Assembly (NCBI GenBank): GCA_903852755.1
Contig: CAINRS010000137.1
Location: forward strand, 1 to 33,145
DNA length: 33,145 nucleotides
Source: an uncultured Actinomycetes bacterium
Lineage (GTDB): Bacteria > Actinomycetota > Acidimicrobiia > Acidimicrobiales > Microtrichaceae
Direction of reading: 5' to 3'
This document shows positions 15,100 to 21,821 of the stretch, in pieces. The position numbers and the translations under genes are program-made. Every line of letters starts with the position of its first letter. Within the stretch, counting starts at the first letter, position 1. A model generated the notes under the pieces. It searched no databases. It had not been told where the DNA came from and saw nothing but the letters and a program-made list of their open reading frames with translations.

Positions 15100-16281
15100 T
15101 CAGCCGTCCTCGGTGGGCAACGGCTGCCCGGCCCAGCGGAGCCTGCCGGGCGTGGCGGACAACCGGGCGATGAGCCCGGGCATCGGGACACCGTCGAGGA
15201 CCTGGATCGAGCCCCGCTCGAGGATGTGCGGGTCGGTGGAGATCCCGGCGACGTCGAGCACCGGTGCTGCGGCCGCACCCGCCCGCTCGAACTCGTCGAG
15301 GACCGCGTCCGCCGGTCGCGACCCGATCCACTCGGCGAGGTGGGCGTCGATCTCGTCGCGGTGCTCGAGCCGCCCGGTGAAGGTCGACAGTCGGGGGTCA
15401 CCGCCCAGGCCGACCAGGCCGAGCACGCGTGCCGCCACCGAGTCGGAGCTGCTGGACACGGCGATCCACACTCCGTCCGCCGACCGGTAGGTGTTCCGGG
15501 GAACGGTGCAGAAGATCCCGCCGCCGAGTCGCTCCTGACTCACGCCCTCCAGGCCGTAGCGGGTGATGAGCGGTCCCATGAGCTGGAGCATCGTCTCGAC
15601 CAGGTTGACGTCGACCACCTGACCGACACCGGAGTGCAGGGCCACCATCGTGGCGAACGCTGCGGCGAGCCCGGTGACCTCGTCGGTCAGGGCGATCGGC
15701 GGGAGCAACGGCGGTCCGTCGACCTCGCCGTTGAGCGCTGCGAAGCCCGACAGTGCCTCGGCCTGCGTGGCGAACCCCGGGCGATCCCGGTACGGACCGG
15801 TCTGCCCGTACCCGGTGACGCGGGTGACCACGAGTCGCGGGTTGCTCGCGATCAGGTCGGCCGGATCCAGTCCCAGCCGCTCGAGCGTGCCCGGGCGGAA
15901 GTTCTCCACCAGCACGTCGGCGTCGGCGCACAGGGCACGCATGGTCGCCAGGTCCTCGGGTTCCTTGAGGTCCAGGACGACCGACCGCTTGTTGCGGCTG
16001 ACGATGCGCCACCACATGGACGTGGTGCCGTCGGGCGAGGTCGGATCGTCCCAGCCGAGGCGGCGCAGGCTGTCACCGCCGTCGGGACGCTCGACCTTGA
16101 CCACGTCGGCGCCGAAGTCGGCCAGGTAGCGGGCGCAGTTGGGACCGGCGAGCACCGTCGAACAGTCCACGACCCGCACGTCGGCGAGCGGGCCGGGTGA
16201 CACCTCGGTCCCGTCGGGTTCGGCGGCGGTCGTGGCGGAGGTCGTGGCGGAGGTCGTGGCGGAGGTCGTGGGTTCGCTCAC
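15100..16281 (-). CDS. CaiB/BaiF family (class III) CoA-transferase
   Basis: 393 aa. DVRVVDCSTVLAGPNCARYLADFGADVVKVE, split as DVRVVDCSTVLAGPNCARY and LADFGADVVKVE, is the N-terminal block of formyl-CoA transferase/racemase-type enzymes. NKRSVVLDLK, LVENFRPGTLERLGL, VVTRVTGYGQTGPYRDRPGF and VDVNLVETML follow in the family order. It moves CoA between carboxylic acids, or acts as an alpha-methylacyl-CoA racemase; the substrate is unknown. The GTG start at 16281 follows CACGAT by 6 nt. The first 15 or so residues are a Ser/Ala-Thr-Thr repeat encoded by a 12-bp minisatellite and probably disordered. The gene sits among acyl-CoA genes, which supports a role in the same metabolism. Confidence 0.87.
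   Translation of the reverse strand: MSEPTTSATTSATTSATTAAEPDGTEVSPGPLADVRVVDCSTVLAGPNCARYLADFGADVVKVERPDGGDSLRRLGWDDPTSPDGTTSMWWRIVSRNKRSVVLDLKEPEDLATMRALCADADVLVENFRPGTLERLGLDPADLIASNPRLVVTRVTGYGQTGPYRDRPGFATQAEALSGFAALNGEVDGPPLLPPIALTDEVTGLAAAFATMVALHSGVGQVVDVNLVETMLQLMGPLITRYGLEGVSQERLGGGIFCTVPRNTYRSADGVWIAVSSSSDSVAARVLGLVGLGGDPRLSTFTGRLEHRDEIDAHLAEWIGSRPADAVLDEFERAGAAAAPVLDVAGISTDPHILERGSIQVLDGVPMPGLIARLSATPGRLRWAGQPLPTEDG
16229..16270. repeat. 12-bp minisatellite, about 3.5 copies
   Basis: GTCGTGGCGGAG repeats at 16229, 16241 and 16253, with a partial copy from 16265. On the minus strand it encodes a Ser-Ala-Thr-Thr type repeat at the N-terminus of the CoA-transferase; the unit length keeps the frame when copy number changes. 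Confidence 0.9.
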
Positions 16282-16287
16282 CCGGCC

Positions 16288-16293
16288 ATCGTG
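16288..16293 (-). promoter_or_regulatory. Putative -10 element (CACGAT) of the CoA-transferase gene
   Basis: CACGAT on the minus strand followed by 6 nt and the GTG at 16281. Confidence 0.3.
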
Positions 16294-16335
16294 CCCGGCG
16301 GCGAACCGGACCGGCCAACCGTGGGCCGCGGCCGC

Positions 16336-17352
16336 TCAGCGACGAACGGCCAGGTCGATCGCGAAGCAGCGGTCCGACGAGCGTCCCCGGGCGTAGGCCG
16401 GGTAGGCCCCTGCGAACATCCCCCGACAGCGCTCGCTCCAGGCCAGTGCATCAGGAGCGGTGATGCGCCGGTGCACCTGCAGGACCAGGTCCTCGTAGAC
16501 CCGGTACTCGGCCCACGAACCCGGGTAGTCCTTCACGCAGGCCACCTCGGCGAACGGAACGCCGGGTGCCTCGGGGAGCGCCACGACCGAGTTCCGGTGC
16601 GTGTGGCCTGCGAAGTACCCGGCGAGCATCGGGCGGCGGCCGAACACGGCGGCGAGGGCCTCGGACTGGTCGGGCACGATGCCGAAGCACCGGTCGGTCC
16701 GCTCCTCGACGGACGGGTCCCACACCGGGTGGTGGCCGAAGACCAGCACCGGCCGGTCGGCCCGGGCGCCGAGTTCGTCGAGCCAGTCGAGTTGCTCGGG
16801 CGAGATCCGGCCGTTGACGGTGGCCGTGCGGGACGTGTCGAGCACGGCCAGGGCCACCCCGTCGAGGGTCCGCTCCTGCGTGGGCAGGTTCGCCACGTCC
16901 AGACCGTGGTAGCTCTCGTGGTTGCCCCGGACGTGGAGGAGCCGGTCACCGAACGCCGAGCCGTAGACGTCGAGGAACCGCTCGTACTCGTCCACGGTCC
17001 CGTTCGAGGTCAGGTCGCCCTTGACCACGACGGCATCGGGCCCGAGCGACGAGATGTCGGCCACCGCGCCGGCGTTCATCACCTCGGGGTAGGGCGTCGC
17101 TCCGGGTTCCACCGAGAACGTCTCGACGTCGTCGTGTCCGTCGACGTGTCCGCACACGGTCTCACCGAAGTGCACGTCGTTGACCGTGGCCACCCGGGCG
17201 AGGAGCTCACCCCGGCGGGGCAGCGTCCGCACCACGTGGCCGTCGAGGTCGACCTCACTGTCGGGCGGCAGCGAGTCGAACACCCGCTGCGCCGCGCCGC
17301 GCCAGACGACCGCCTCGTCGTCGGCCAGGGTCAGCAGCTCGGGGTGCGCCAC
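16336..17352 (-). CDS. Calcineurin-like metallophosphoesterase (CpdA-like)
   Basis: 338 aa with the full dimetal set in order: NDVHFG (Asp 59, His 61), VVKGDLT (Asp 113), RGNHE (Asn 144, His 145), FGHHP (206-207) and AGHTH (250, 252). The order and spacing resemble cyclic-nucleotide phosphodiesterases of the CpdA group, but the substrate is not decided by sequence. The first 50 residues before the fold are not recognised. GTG 17352 follows TATCCT by 7 nt, supporting a leaderless transcript. It is downstream of the carboxylase genes on the same strand but appears to have its own promoter. Confidence 0.84.
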   Translation of the reverse strand: MAHPELLTLADDEAVVWRGAAQRVFDSLPPDSEVDLDGHVVRTLPRRGELLARVATVNDVHFGETVCGHVDGHDDVETFSVEPGATPYPEVMNAGAVADISSLGPDAVVVKGDLTSNGTVDEYERFLDVYGSAFGDRLLHVRGNHESYHGLDVANLPTQERTLDGVALAVLDTSRTATVNGRISPEQLDWLDELGARADRPVLVFGHHPVWDPSVEERTDRCFGIVPDQSEALAAVFGRRPMLAGYFAGHTHRNSVVALPEAPGVPFAEVACVKDYPGSWAEYRVYEDLVLQVHRRITAPDALAWSERCRGMFAGAYPAYARGRSSDRCFAIDLAVRR

Positions 17353-17359
17353 GCCGGTG

Positions 17360-17365
17360 AGGATA
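17360..17365 (-). promoter_or_regulatory. -10 element (TATCCT), leaderless type
   Basis: TATCCT on the minus strand, 7 nt, then GTG at 17352. Confidence 0.45.
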
Positions 17366-17413
17366 CGGGCGGTCGGACCCCCTGCGGGACCGGTACCGGT
17401 CGGCGGAACCGAC

Positions 17414-17599
17414 TCAGGCCGGACGGTCCCTGCGGGCCGGAACCGGTCGGGTCCACCAACGACCCGACCACCGCCAGCTCGACGTCCCGGTCACCGCCGG
17501 CGACACCGCCGCCGGTGCGAGCACCACCTCGAGCGCTGCAGCGATGGCCGCCGCCTCCTCGGCGGTCGGCTCGGGGTGGACGTGCGATCCGGTGCTCAC
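17414..17599 (-). CDS. Acyl-CoA carboxylase epsilon subunit
   Basis: 61 aa. PEPTAEEAAAIAAALEVVLA is the conserved helix of actinobacterial AccE/PccE epsilon subunits, and the Trp/Arg-rich tail (SSWRWSGRWWTRP) matches their C-terminal part. Epsilon stabilises and activates the alpha-beta carboxylase complex. The GTG start overlaps the beta-subunit stop by 4 bp (GTGA), exactly the coupling expected for a subunit made in ratio with beta. The gene is small enough to be missed by automatic annotation. No biotinylated alpha subunit is in the window. Confidence 0.82.
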   Translation of the reverse strand: MSTGSHVHPEPTAEEAAAIAAALEVVLAPAAVSPAVTGTSSWRWSGRWWTRPVPARRDRPA

Positions 17600-19146
17600 A
17601 ACGGGATGTTCCCGTGCTTGCGCTTGGGCAGCTCCTCGCGCTTGGTGCGCAGGACCTCGAGCGCGGCGATCAGCTCGCGTCGGGTGTCGGCCGGGTCGAT
17701 CACGGCATCGACGTAGCCCCGGTCGGTCGCCTCCCACGGGTTCAGGTACGTCTGCTCGTAGGTCTCGATCAGCTCGGCCCGCCGTGCGACCGGGTCCTCG
17801 GCGTCGGCGAGCTCCCGACGGTTGACGATCTCCACGGCTCCGGCGGCACCCATCACCGCCAGCTCGGCCGACGGCCAGGCGAACGCCAGGTCGGATCCGA
17901 TCGACTTGGAGTCCATCACCACGTAGGCACCGCCGTAGGCCTTGCGGGTGATGACCGAGATCCGCGGGACCGTCGCCTCGCAGTAGGCGTAGAGCAACTT
18001 GGCGCCGTGGCGGATGATGCCTCCGTGCTCCTGGTCGACACCCGGCAGGAACCCCGGGACGTCGACGAAGGTCACGAGCGGGACGTTGAACGCGTCGCAG
18101 GTCCGCACGAACCGGGCCGCCTTGGACGACGACTCGATGTCGAGCACCCCGGCGTACATGGCCGGCTGGTTGCCGACCACGCCGACCGGGCGGCCACCCA
18201 ACCGGGCGAACCCGCAGGTGATGGACCCGGCCCACGACGCTGCGTACTCCATGAACTCACCGTCGTCGACCACGGAGCGGATCACGTCGCGCATGTCGTA
18301 GGGCTGGTTGGCCGAGGCGGGGAGCAGGTCGTACAGCTCCTCACAGCGACGGTCCTCGGGGTCGTCGGTGAACTCCTCGGGCGGCTCCTCGAGGTTGTTC
18401 GACGGGAGGAACGACAGCAGGTACCGGACGTCGTCGAGACACGCCTTGTCGTCCGCCGAGATGAACTGGGCCACCCCGGAGGTGCCGGTGTGGATGCGCG
18501 CACCACCGAGCTGTTGCTGACTGACCTCCTCGCCCGTCACCTGCTTCACCACATCGGGGCCGGTGATGAACATGTAGGAGGTCTCGTCCACCATGAAGAT
18601 GAAGTCGGTCATGACCGGGCTGTAGACGGCACCCCCGGCGCACGGGCCCATGATCACGCTGATCTGCGGGGTGACGCCCGACGCCTTCACGTTCCGGTAG
18701 AAGATCCCGCCGTAGCTGGCGAGCGAGACCACACCTTCCTGGATGCGGGCACCAGCGCCGTCGTTCAGGCCGATCACCGGCGCGCCGACCTTGAGGGCCA
18801 GGTCCATCAGCTTGTGGATCTTCTCGGCGAACACCTCGCCGAGCGCCCCGCCGAACACGGTGAAGTCCTGCGAGAACACGAAGACCTTCCGGCCGTCGAC
18901 CGTCCCCCACCCGGTGACCACCCCGTCGCCGTACGGACGCTCGCCGAGGGCGTCCCCGGCCCGGTGCCTGGCCAGCATGTCGAGTTCGTGGAACGACCCC
19001 TCGTCGAGCAGGTAGTCCAGACGCTCCCGGGCGAGGAGCTTCCCCCGCTCGTGCTGTCGGTCGATCGAGCGCTGCGAGCCGGGTGTCAGCGCCGCCCCCT
19101 GGCGCTCGACGAGGTCGTCGACGAGGCCGCGAATCGGTCGGTCCAT
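17596..19146 (-). CDS. pccB: Acyl-CoA carboxylase carboxyltransferase (beta) subunit, propionyl-CoA type
   Basis: 516 aa, the normal length for AccD5/PccB. The two crotonase-like halves are visible: FSQDFTVFGGALGE, GLNDGAGARIQEGV and MGPCAGGAVYSP in the first; PGFLPGVDQEHGGIIRHGAK, RKAYGGAYVVM and FAWPSAELAVMGAAGAV in the second. With a biotin-carrying alpha subunit it carboxylates propionyl-CoA or a related short-chain acyl-CoA in the cytoplasm, feeding methylmalonyl-CoA. ATG 19146 is preferred: TACCGT lies 7 nt upstream and conserved sequence starts at once; a longer in-frame start has no conserved content. Epsilon is coupled downstream. It diverges from the ligase gene with 116 bp between them. 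Confidence 0.92.
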   Translation of the reverse strand: MDRPIRGLVDDLVERQGAALTPGSQRSIDRQHERGKLLARERLDYLLDEGSFHELDMLARHRAGDALGERPYGDGVVTGWGTVDGRKVFVFSQDFTVFGGALGEVFAEKIHKLMDLALKVGAPVIGLNDGAGARIQEGVVSLASYGGIFYRNVKASGVTPQISVIMGPCAGGAVYSPVMTDFIFMVDETSYMFITGPDVVKQVTGEEVSQQQLGGARIHTGTSGVAQFISADDKACLDDVRYLLSFLPSNNLEEPPEEFTDDPEDRRCEELYDLLPASANQPYDMRDVIRSVVDDGEFMEYAASWAGSITCGFARLGGRPVGVVGNQPAMYAGVLDIESSSKAARFVRTCDAFNVPLVTFVDVPGFLPGVDQEHGGIIRHGAKLLYAYCEATVPRISVITRKAYGGAYVVMDSKSIGSDLAFAWPSAELAVMGAAGAVEIVNRRELADAEDPVARRAELIETYEQTYLNPWEATDRGYVDAVIDPADTRRELIAALEVLRTKREELPKRKHGNIPL

Positions 19147-19153
19147 GCACGAC

Positions 19154-19159
19154 ACGGTA
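19154..19159 (-). promoter_or_regulatory. -10 element (TACCGT) of the pccB-epsilon operon
   Basis: TACCGT on the minus strand, 7 nt, then ATG at 19146. Confidence 0.5.
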
Positions 19160-19202
19160 GTGGTGGCCTGCCGCAGCGCCCAAAGGCGCGCACGAGTGCG
19201 GT

Positions 19203-19222
19203 CCCACCCTGATCCGGGTGGG
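19203..19222. repeat. 20-bp palindrome in the pccB/ligase promoter region
   Basis: CCCACCC, spacer TGATCC, then GGGTGGG. It lies between the two divergent starts, about 57-76 bp upstream of the pccB start, and could be an operator. Confidence 0.4.
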
Positions 19223-19262
19223 GTCGTGACCGGGAGCATCCGTGGGGTGTAGAGAAGGGCCC

Positions 19263-20279
19263 GTGGACCTCCCGGTGCCGAACCCGCTCAAGCCCATGCT
19301 GGCCCGGGCCGAGCGCGAGGTGCCCGAGGGTGACCTGCTGTACGAACCCAAGTGGGACGGGTTCCGCTGCCTGGTGTTCCGGGACGGAGCGGAGCTGCTC
19401 CTGCAGAGCCGGAACGGACGTCGGCTCACCCGGTACTTCCCCGAGCTCGTCGACCCACTGCTCGAACAGCTCCCGGACCGCTGCGTGCTCGACGGCGAGC
19501 TCGTCGTGGTCGGACCCGCCGGGCTGGACTTCGAACTGCTCTCCGACCGGATCCAGCCGTCCGCCGGTCAGATCGCACGACGCTCGGGCGTGTCGCCTGC
19601 GAGCTACGTCGCGTTCGACCTGATCGCGCTCGACGACCGGGACCTGCGTGACGATCCGCTACGGGAGCGACGGGCACTGCTCGCCGACCTGCTCGCCGAG
19701 GCGCGCGCCCCGCTCCACCTGACGCCGTCGACGGACGATCCCGATCGTGCCCGTGCGTGGTTCGACCGGTTCGTCGGTGCCGGGTTCGACGGCGTGGTCG
19801 CCAAACCCCTCGACGGGACCTACGTGTCCGACAAGCGTGTGCAGATCAAGGTGAAGCACCACCGCACGATCGAGTGCGTCGTCGGCGGGTACGTCCCCCA
19901 CAAGGACGGCGGGGTCGGCTCGCTCCTGCTCGGACTGCTCGGTGGCGCCCCGCCGACGCTCCGGCGCACGGGCGCCTGCAGTGCCTTCTCGAGCGCCAAG
20001 CGGCGCACGATGGCCGCCGAGCTGTCGAGCCACGTGGTCGACGAGGTGGACCACCCTTGGTCCGCCGGCGACGACGCCCCCGACGCCGGGTGGGTCCCGC
20101 TCGACTGCTCGCTCGTCGTCGAGGTGACGTGCGAGAACGCCGACGACGGCGTGCTGCGCCACCCCGCACGGTTCGTCCGGTGGCGGCCCGACCGGTCCCC
20201 CGGGTCCTGCTCGGTCGACCAACTCGACGCCCCGACGCCGGTGGAGTTCACCGAGCTGTTCGGCCAGAGCGACGCGTAG
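19263..20279 (+). CDS. ligC: ATP-dependent DNA ligase, LigC type
   Basis: 338 aa. The start VDLPVPNPLKPMLAR followed by EPKWDGFR is close to mycobacterial LigC. The adenylated Lys is residue 30 in KWDGF. Other nucleotidyltransferase motifs are SRNGRRLTRYFPEL (III region), VLDGELVV, FDGVVAKPLDGTYVSDKR (IV) and IKVKHHRT (V). The C-terminal OB-fold includes LVVEVTCENA and RHPARFVRWRPD. It seals nicks with ATP and probably works in DNA repair beside the NAD-dependent replicative ligase. GTG 19263 is chosen over GTG 19242 because homologous sequence begins there and AGAAGGG lies just upstream. No Ku or LigD-type polymerase gene is nearby. Confidence 0.88.
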   Translation: MDLPVPNPLKPMLARAEREVPEGDLLYEPKWDGFRCLVFRDGAELLLQSRNGRRLTRYFPELVDPLLEQLPDRCVLDGELVVVGPAGLDFELLSDRIQPSAGQIARRSGVSPASYVAFDLIALDDRDLRDDPLRERRALLADLLAEARAPLHLTPSTDDPDRARAWFDRFVGAGFDGVVAKPLDGTYVSDKRVQIKVKHHRTIECVVGGYVPHKDGGVGSLLLGLLGGAPPTLRRTGACSAFSSAKRRTMAAELSSHVVDEVDHPWSAGDDAPDAGWVPLDCSLVVEVTCENADDGVLRHPARFVRWRPDRSPGSCSVDQLDAPTPVEFTELFGQSDA

Positions 20280-20408
20280 GCCCCACCGCCCGCACCGCCC
20301 CGATCGGTGGTGGCATGATGGCCGGGCCCGCACGCAGCTGCGCCGACACCGGGGGAACGATCGGTCGGTGACGCCGTACGTCGGGCACGGACGACGGTGA
20401 GGGGGGAC

Positions 20409-21803
20409 ATGCGACGATCAGCCAGTCCGACTCCACGACGCACCACGACGGTGCTCGCCGCTGTGGCCGGGGTACTGGCGCTGTTCGGCGCAGCGTGCAG
20501 CGAACCGGAGCCGACCGCGGCGACGAGCACCACGGCGCTCCCGATCGCCACCGACTCGGTGGAACCCTCGGCCGGTGACGGCACCACGGTGCTCTCCAGG
20601 TTCCAGGGGTCGTCGTGGTTCACCGGAGCGGTACCGGCTCCGGCCGCAGCCGACACCGGAGCCGCGCCGATCAGGATCGGCTTCACCAACGTCGACTCGG
20701 GTCCGATCGGCGCGTTGCCCGAGCTGCACGCAGCCGCCGATGCCGCCGTCGCGCTCATCAACGGTGAGCTCGGCGGCGTGGGCGGGCGGCCCGTCGAGCT
20801 CGTCCCGTGCATCCTGTCGAACCCACTCTCGGCCGACGAGTCGCAGGCGTGCGGGCGACAGTTCGCCGACAGCGGTGTCGTGGCCGTCCTCGGGGGCATC
20901 GGGTTGTCCAACGGCCCCATGATCGACGTGCTCGAGCAGAACGGGATCCCCTACGTGGGCGGCATCCCACTCAACAGCCCCGAGATGACGAACCCGCAGT
21001 CCTTCCAGTTCTCCGGAGGGAGCCCCGGGGCGTTCGTCGCCTTCGCACAGGACGCCGTGGAACGGGTCGGGGCGGAGCGGATCGCGATCCTCTTCGCCGA
21101 GTACCCGGCCATCCAGGACGCCGCGCTGAACTACGGCGCGGCCGTCGCCCGGGCCCTCGGGGCAGAGGTCGTCGAGGTGCCGTTCCCGATGGTCAGCCAG
21201 GACTACTCCGCCGCCGCCCAGAAGGCGGCCGAGTCCAACCCGGACGCGATCTTCGTCGGCGCCGCCGACCTGGCGTGCGCCCCGATCATGCAGGCCCTCG
21301 CGGACCTCGGCTCGACGGCCGAGGTCTACATGGTCGGCGCCTGCGCCGATGCCAAGCAGATCGACAAGGTCGGCGTCGACCGGGTGCTCGGCTACCTGTT
21401 CAACGTCGAGGGGCGGATCGACCAGGGGGACGGGCTGGCCGACACCGAGATCTACACCCTCACCATGGAGCGGTACGCGCCAGGCACCAACGCCCGGTCG
21501 GCGGCGACGGTCGGGTTCCGCTCCGCCATGAACCTCTGGGCGGTGCTCGACCGGCTCGGGCCCGACGCGACGTCCGCTCAGGTGACCGAGGCCTTCCGCT
21601 CCGCCCGCGACGTCCCGAGCTTCGACGGCCACCCGTACTCCTGCGGCGGGTCGCTCATCCCCGCCCTGCCGTCGATGTGCGCACCGCAGGAGGTCATCGC
21701 CGAGCTCACGGGCCCGTCGCAGTTCGTCGAGGCCTCGGACGGGTGGATCGACGTCCCCGGTGTGCTCGAGCGCCTCGGGATCGCCGCCCAGCCGCCCGGC
21801 TGA
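20409..21803 (+). CDS. livK: Liv-type ABC transporter substrate-binding lipoprotein
   Basis: 464 aa. Arg-rich N-terminus, hydrophobic core and lipobox GAAC with lipid Cys at residue 30, then a long Ala/Thr/Pro linker. The mature domain (from IRIGFTNVDSGPIGALPEL) has the type I periplasmic-binding fold with AADAAVALINGELGGVGGRPVEL, shown here only as AADAAVALINGELGGV and GGRPVEL, and ends in a segment with two Cys pairs. It captures the solute for the permease encoded directly downstream. Ligand unknown; Liv-family members bind amino acids, amides or organic acids. ATG 20409 has GAGGGGGG just before it. The stop is in the same frame as the permease, with only 18 nt between stop and the presumed permease start. 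Confidence 0.87.
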   Translation: MRRSASPTPRRTTTVLAAVAGVLALFGAACSEPEPTAATSTTALPIATDSVEPSAGDGTTVLSRFQGSSWFTGAVPAPAAADTGAAPIRIGFTNVDSGPIGALPELHAAADAAVALINGELGGVGGRPVELVPCILSNPLSADESQACGRQFADSGVVAVLGGIGLSNGPMIDVLEQNGIPYVGGIPLNSPEMTNPQSFQFSGGSPGAFVAFAQDAVERVGAERIAILFAEYPAIQDAALNYGAAVARALGAEVVEVPFPMVSQDYSAAAQKAAESNPDAIFVGAADLACAPIMQALADLGSTAEVYMVGACADAKQIDKVGVDRVLGYLFNVEGRIDQGDGLADTEIYTLTMERYAPGTNARSAATVGFRSAMNLWAVLDRLGPDATSAQVTEAFRSARDVPSFDGHPYSCGGSLIPALPSMCAPQEVIAELTGPSQFVEASDGWIDVPGVLERLGIAAQPPG

Positions 21804-21821
21804 TCCCGACCGGAGCCGACC

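Noticed and set aside
16291-19212. A 973-codon plus-strand open frame opposite four minus-strand genes
   Set aside because: It is antisense to genes with full catalytic motifs, has a His/Arg/Gly-biased composition typical of GC-rich shadow frames, and shows no known domain.
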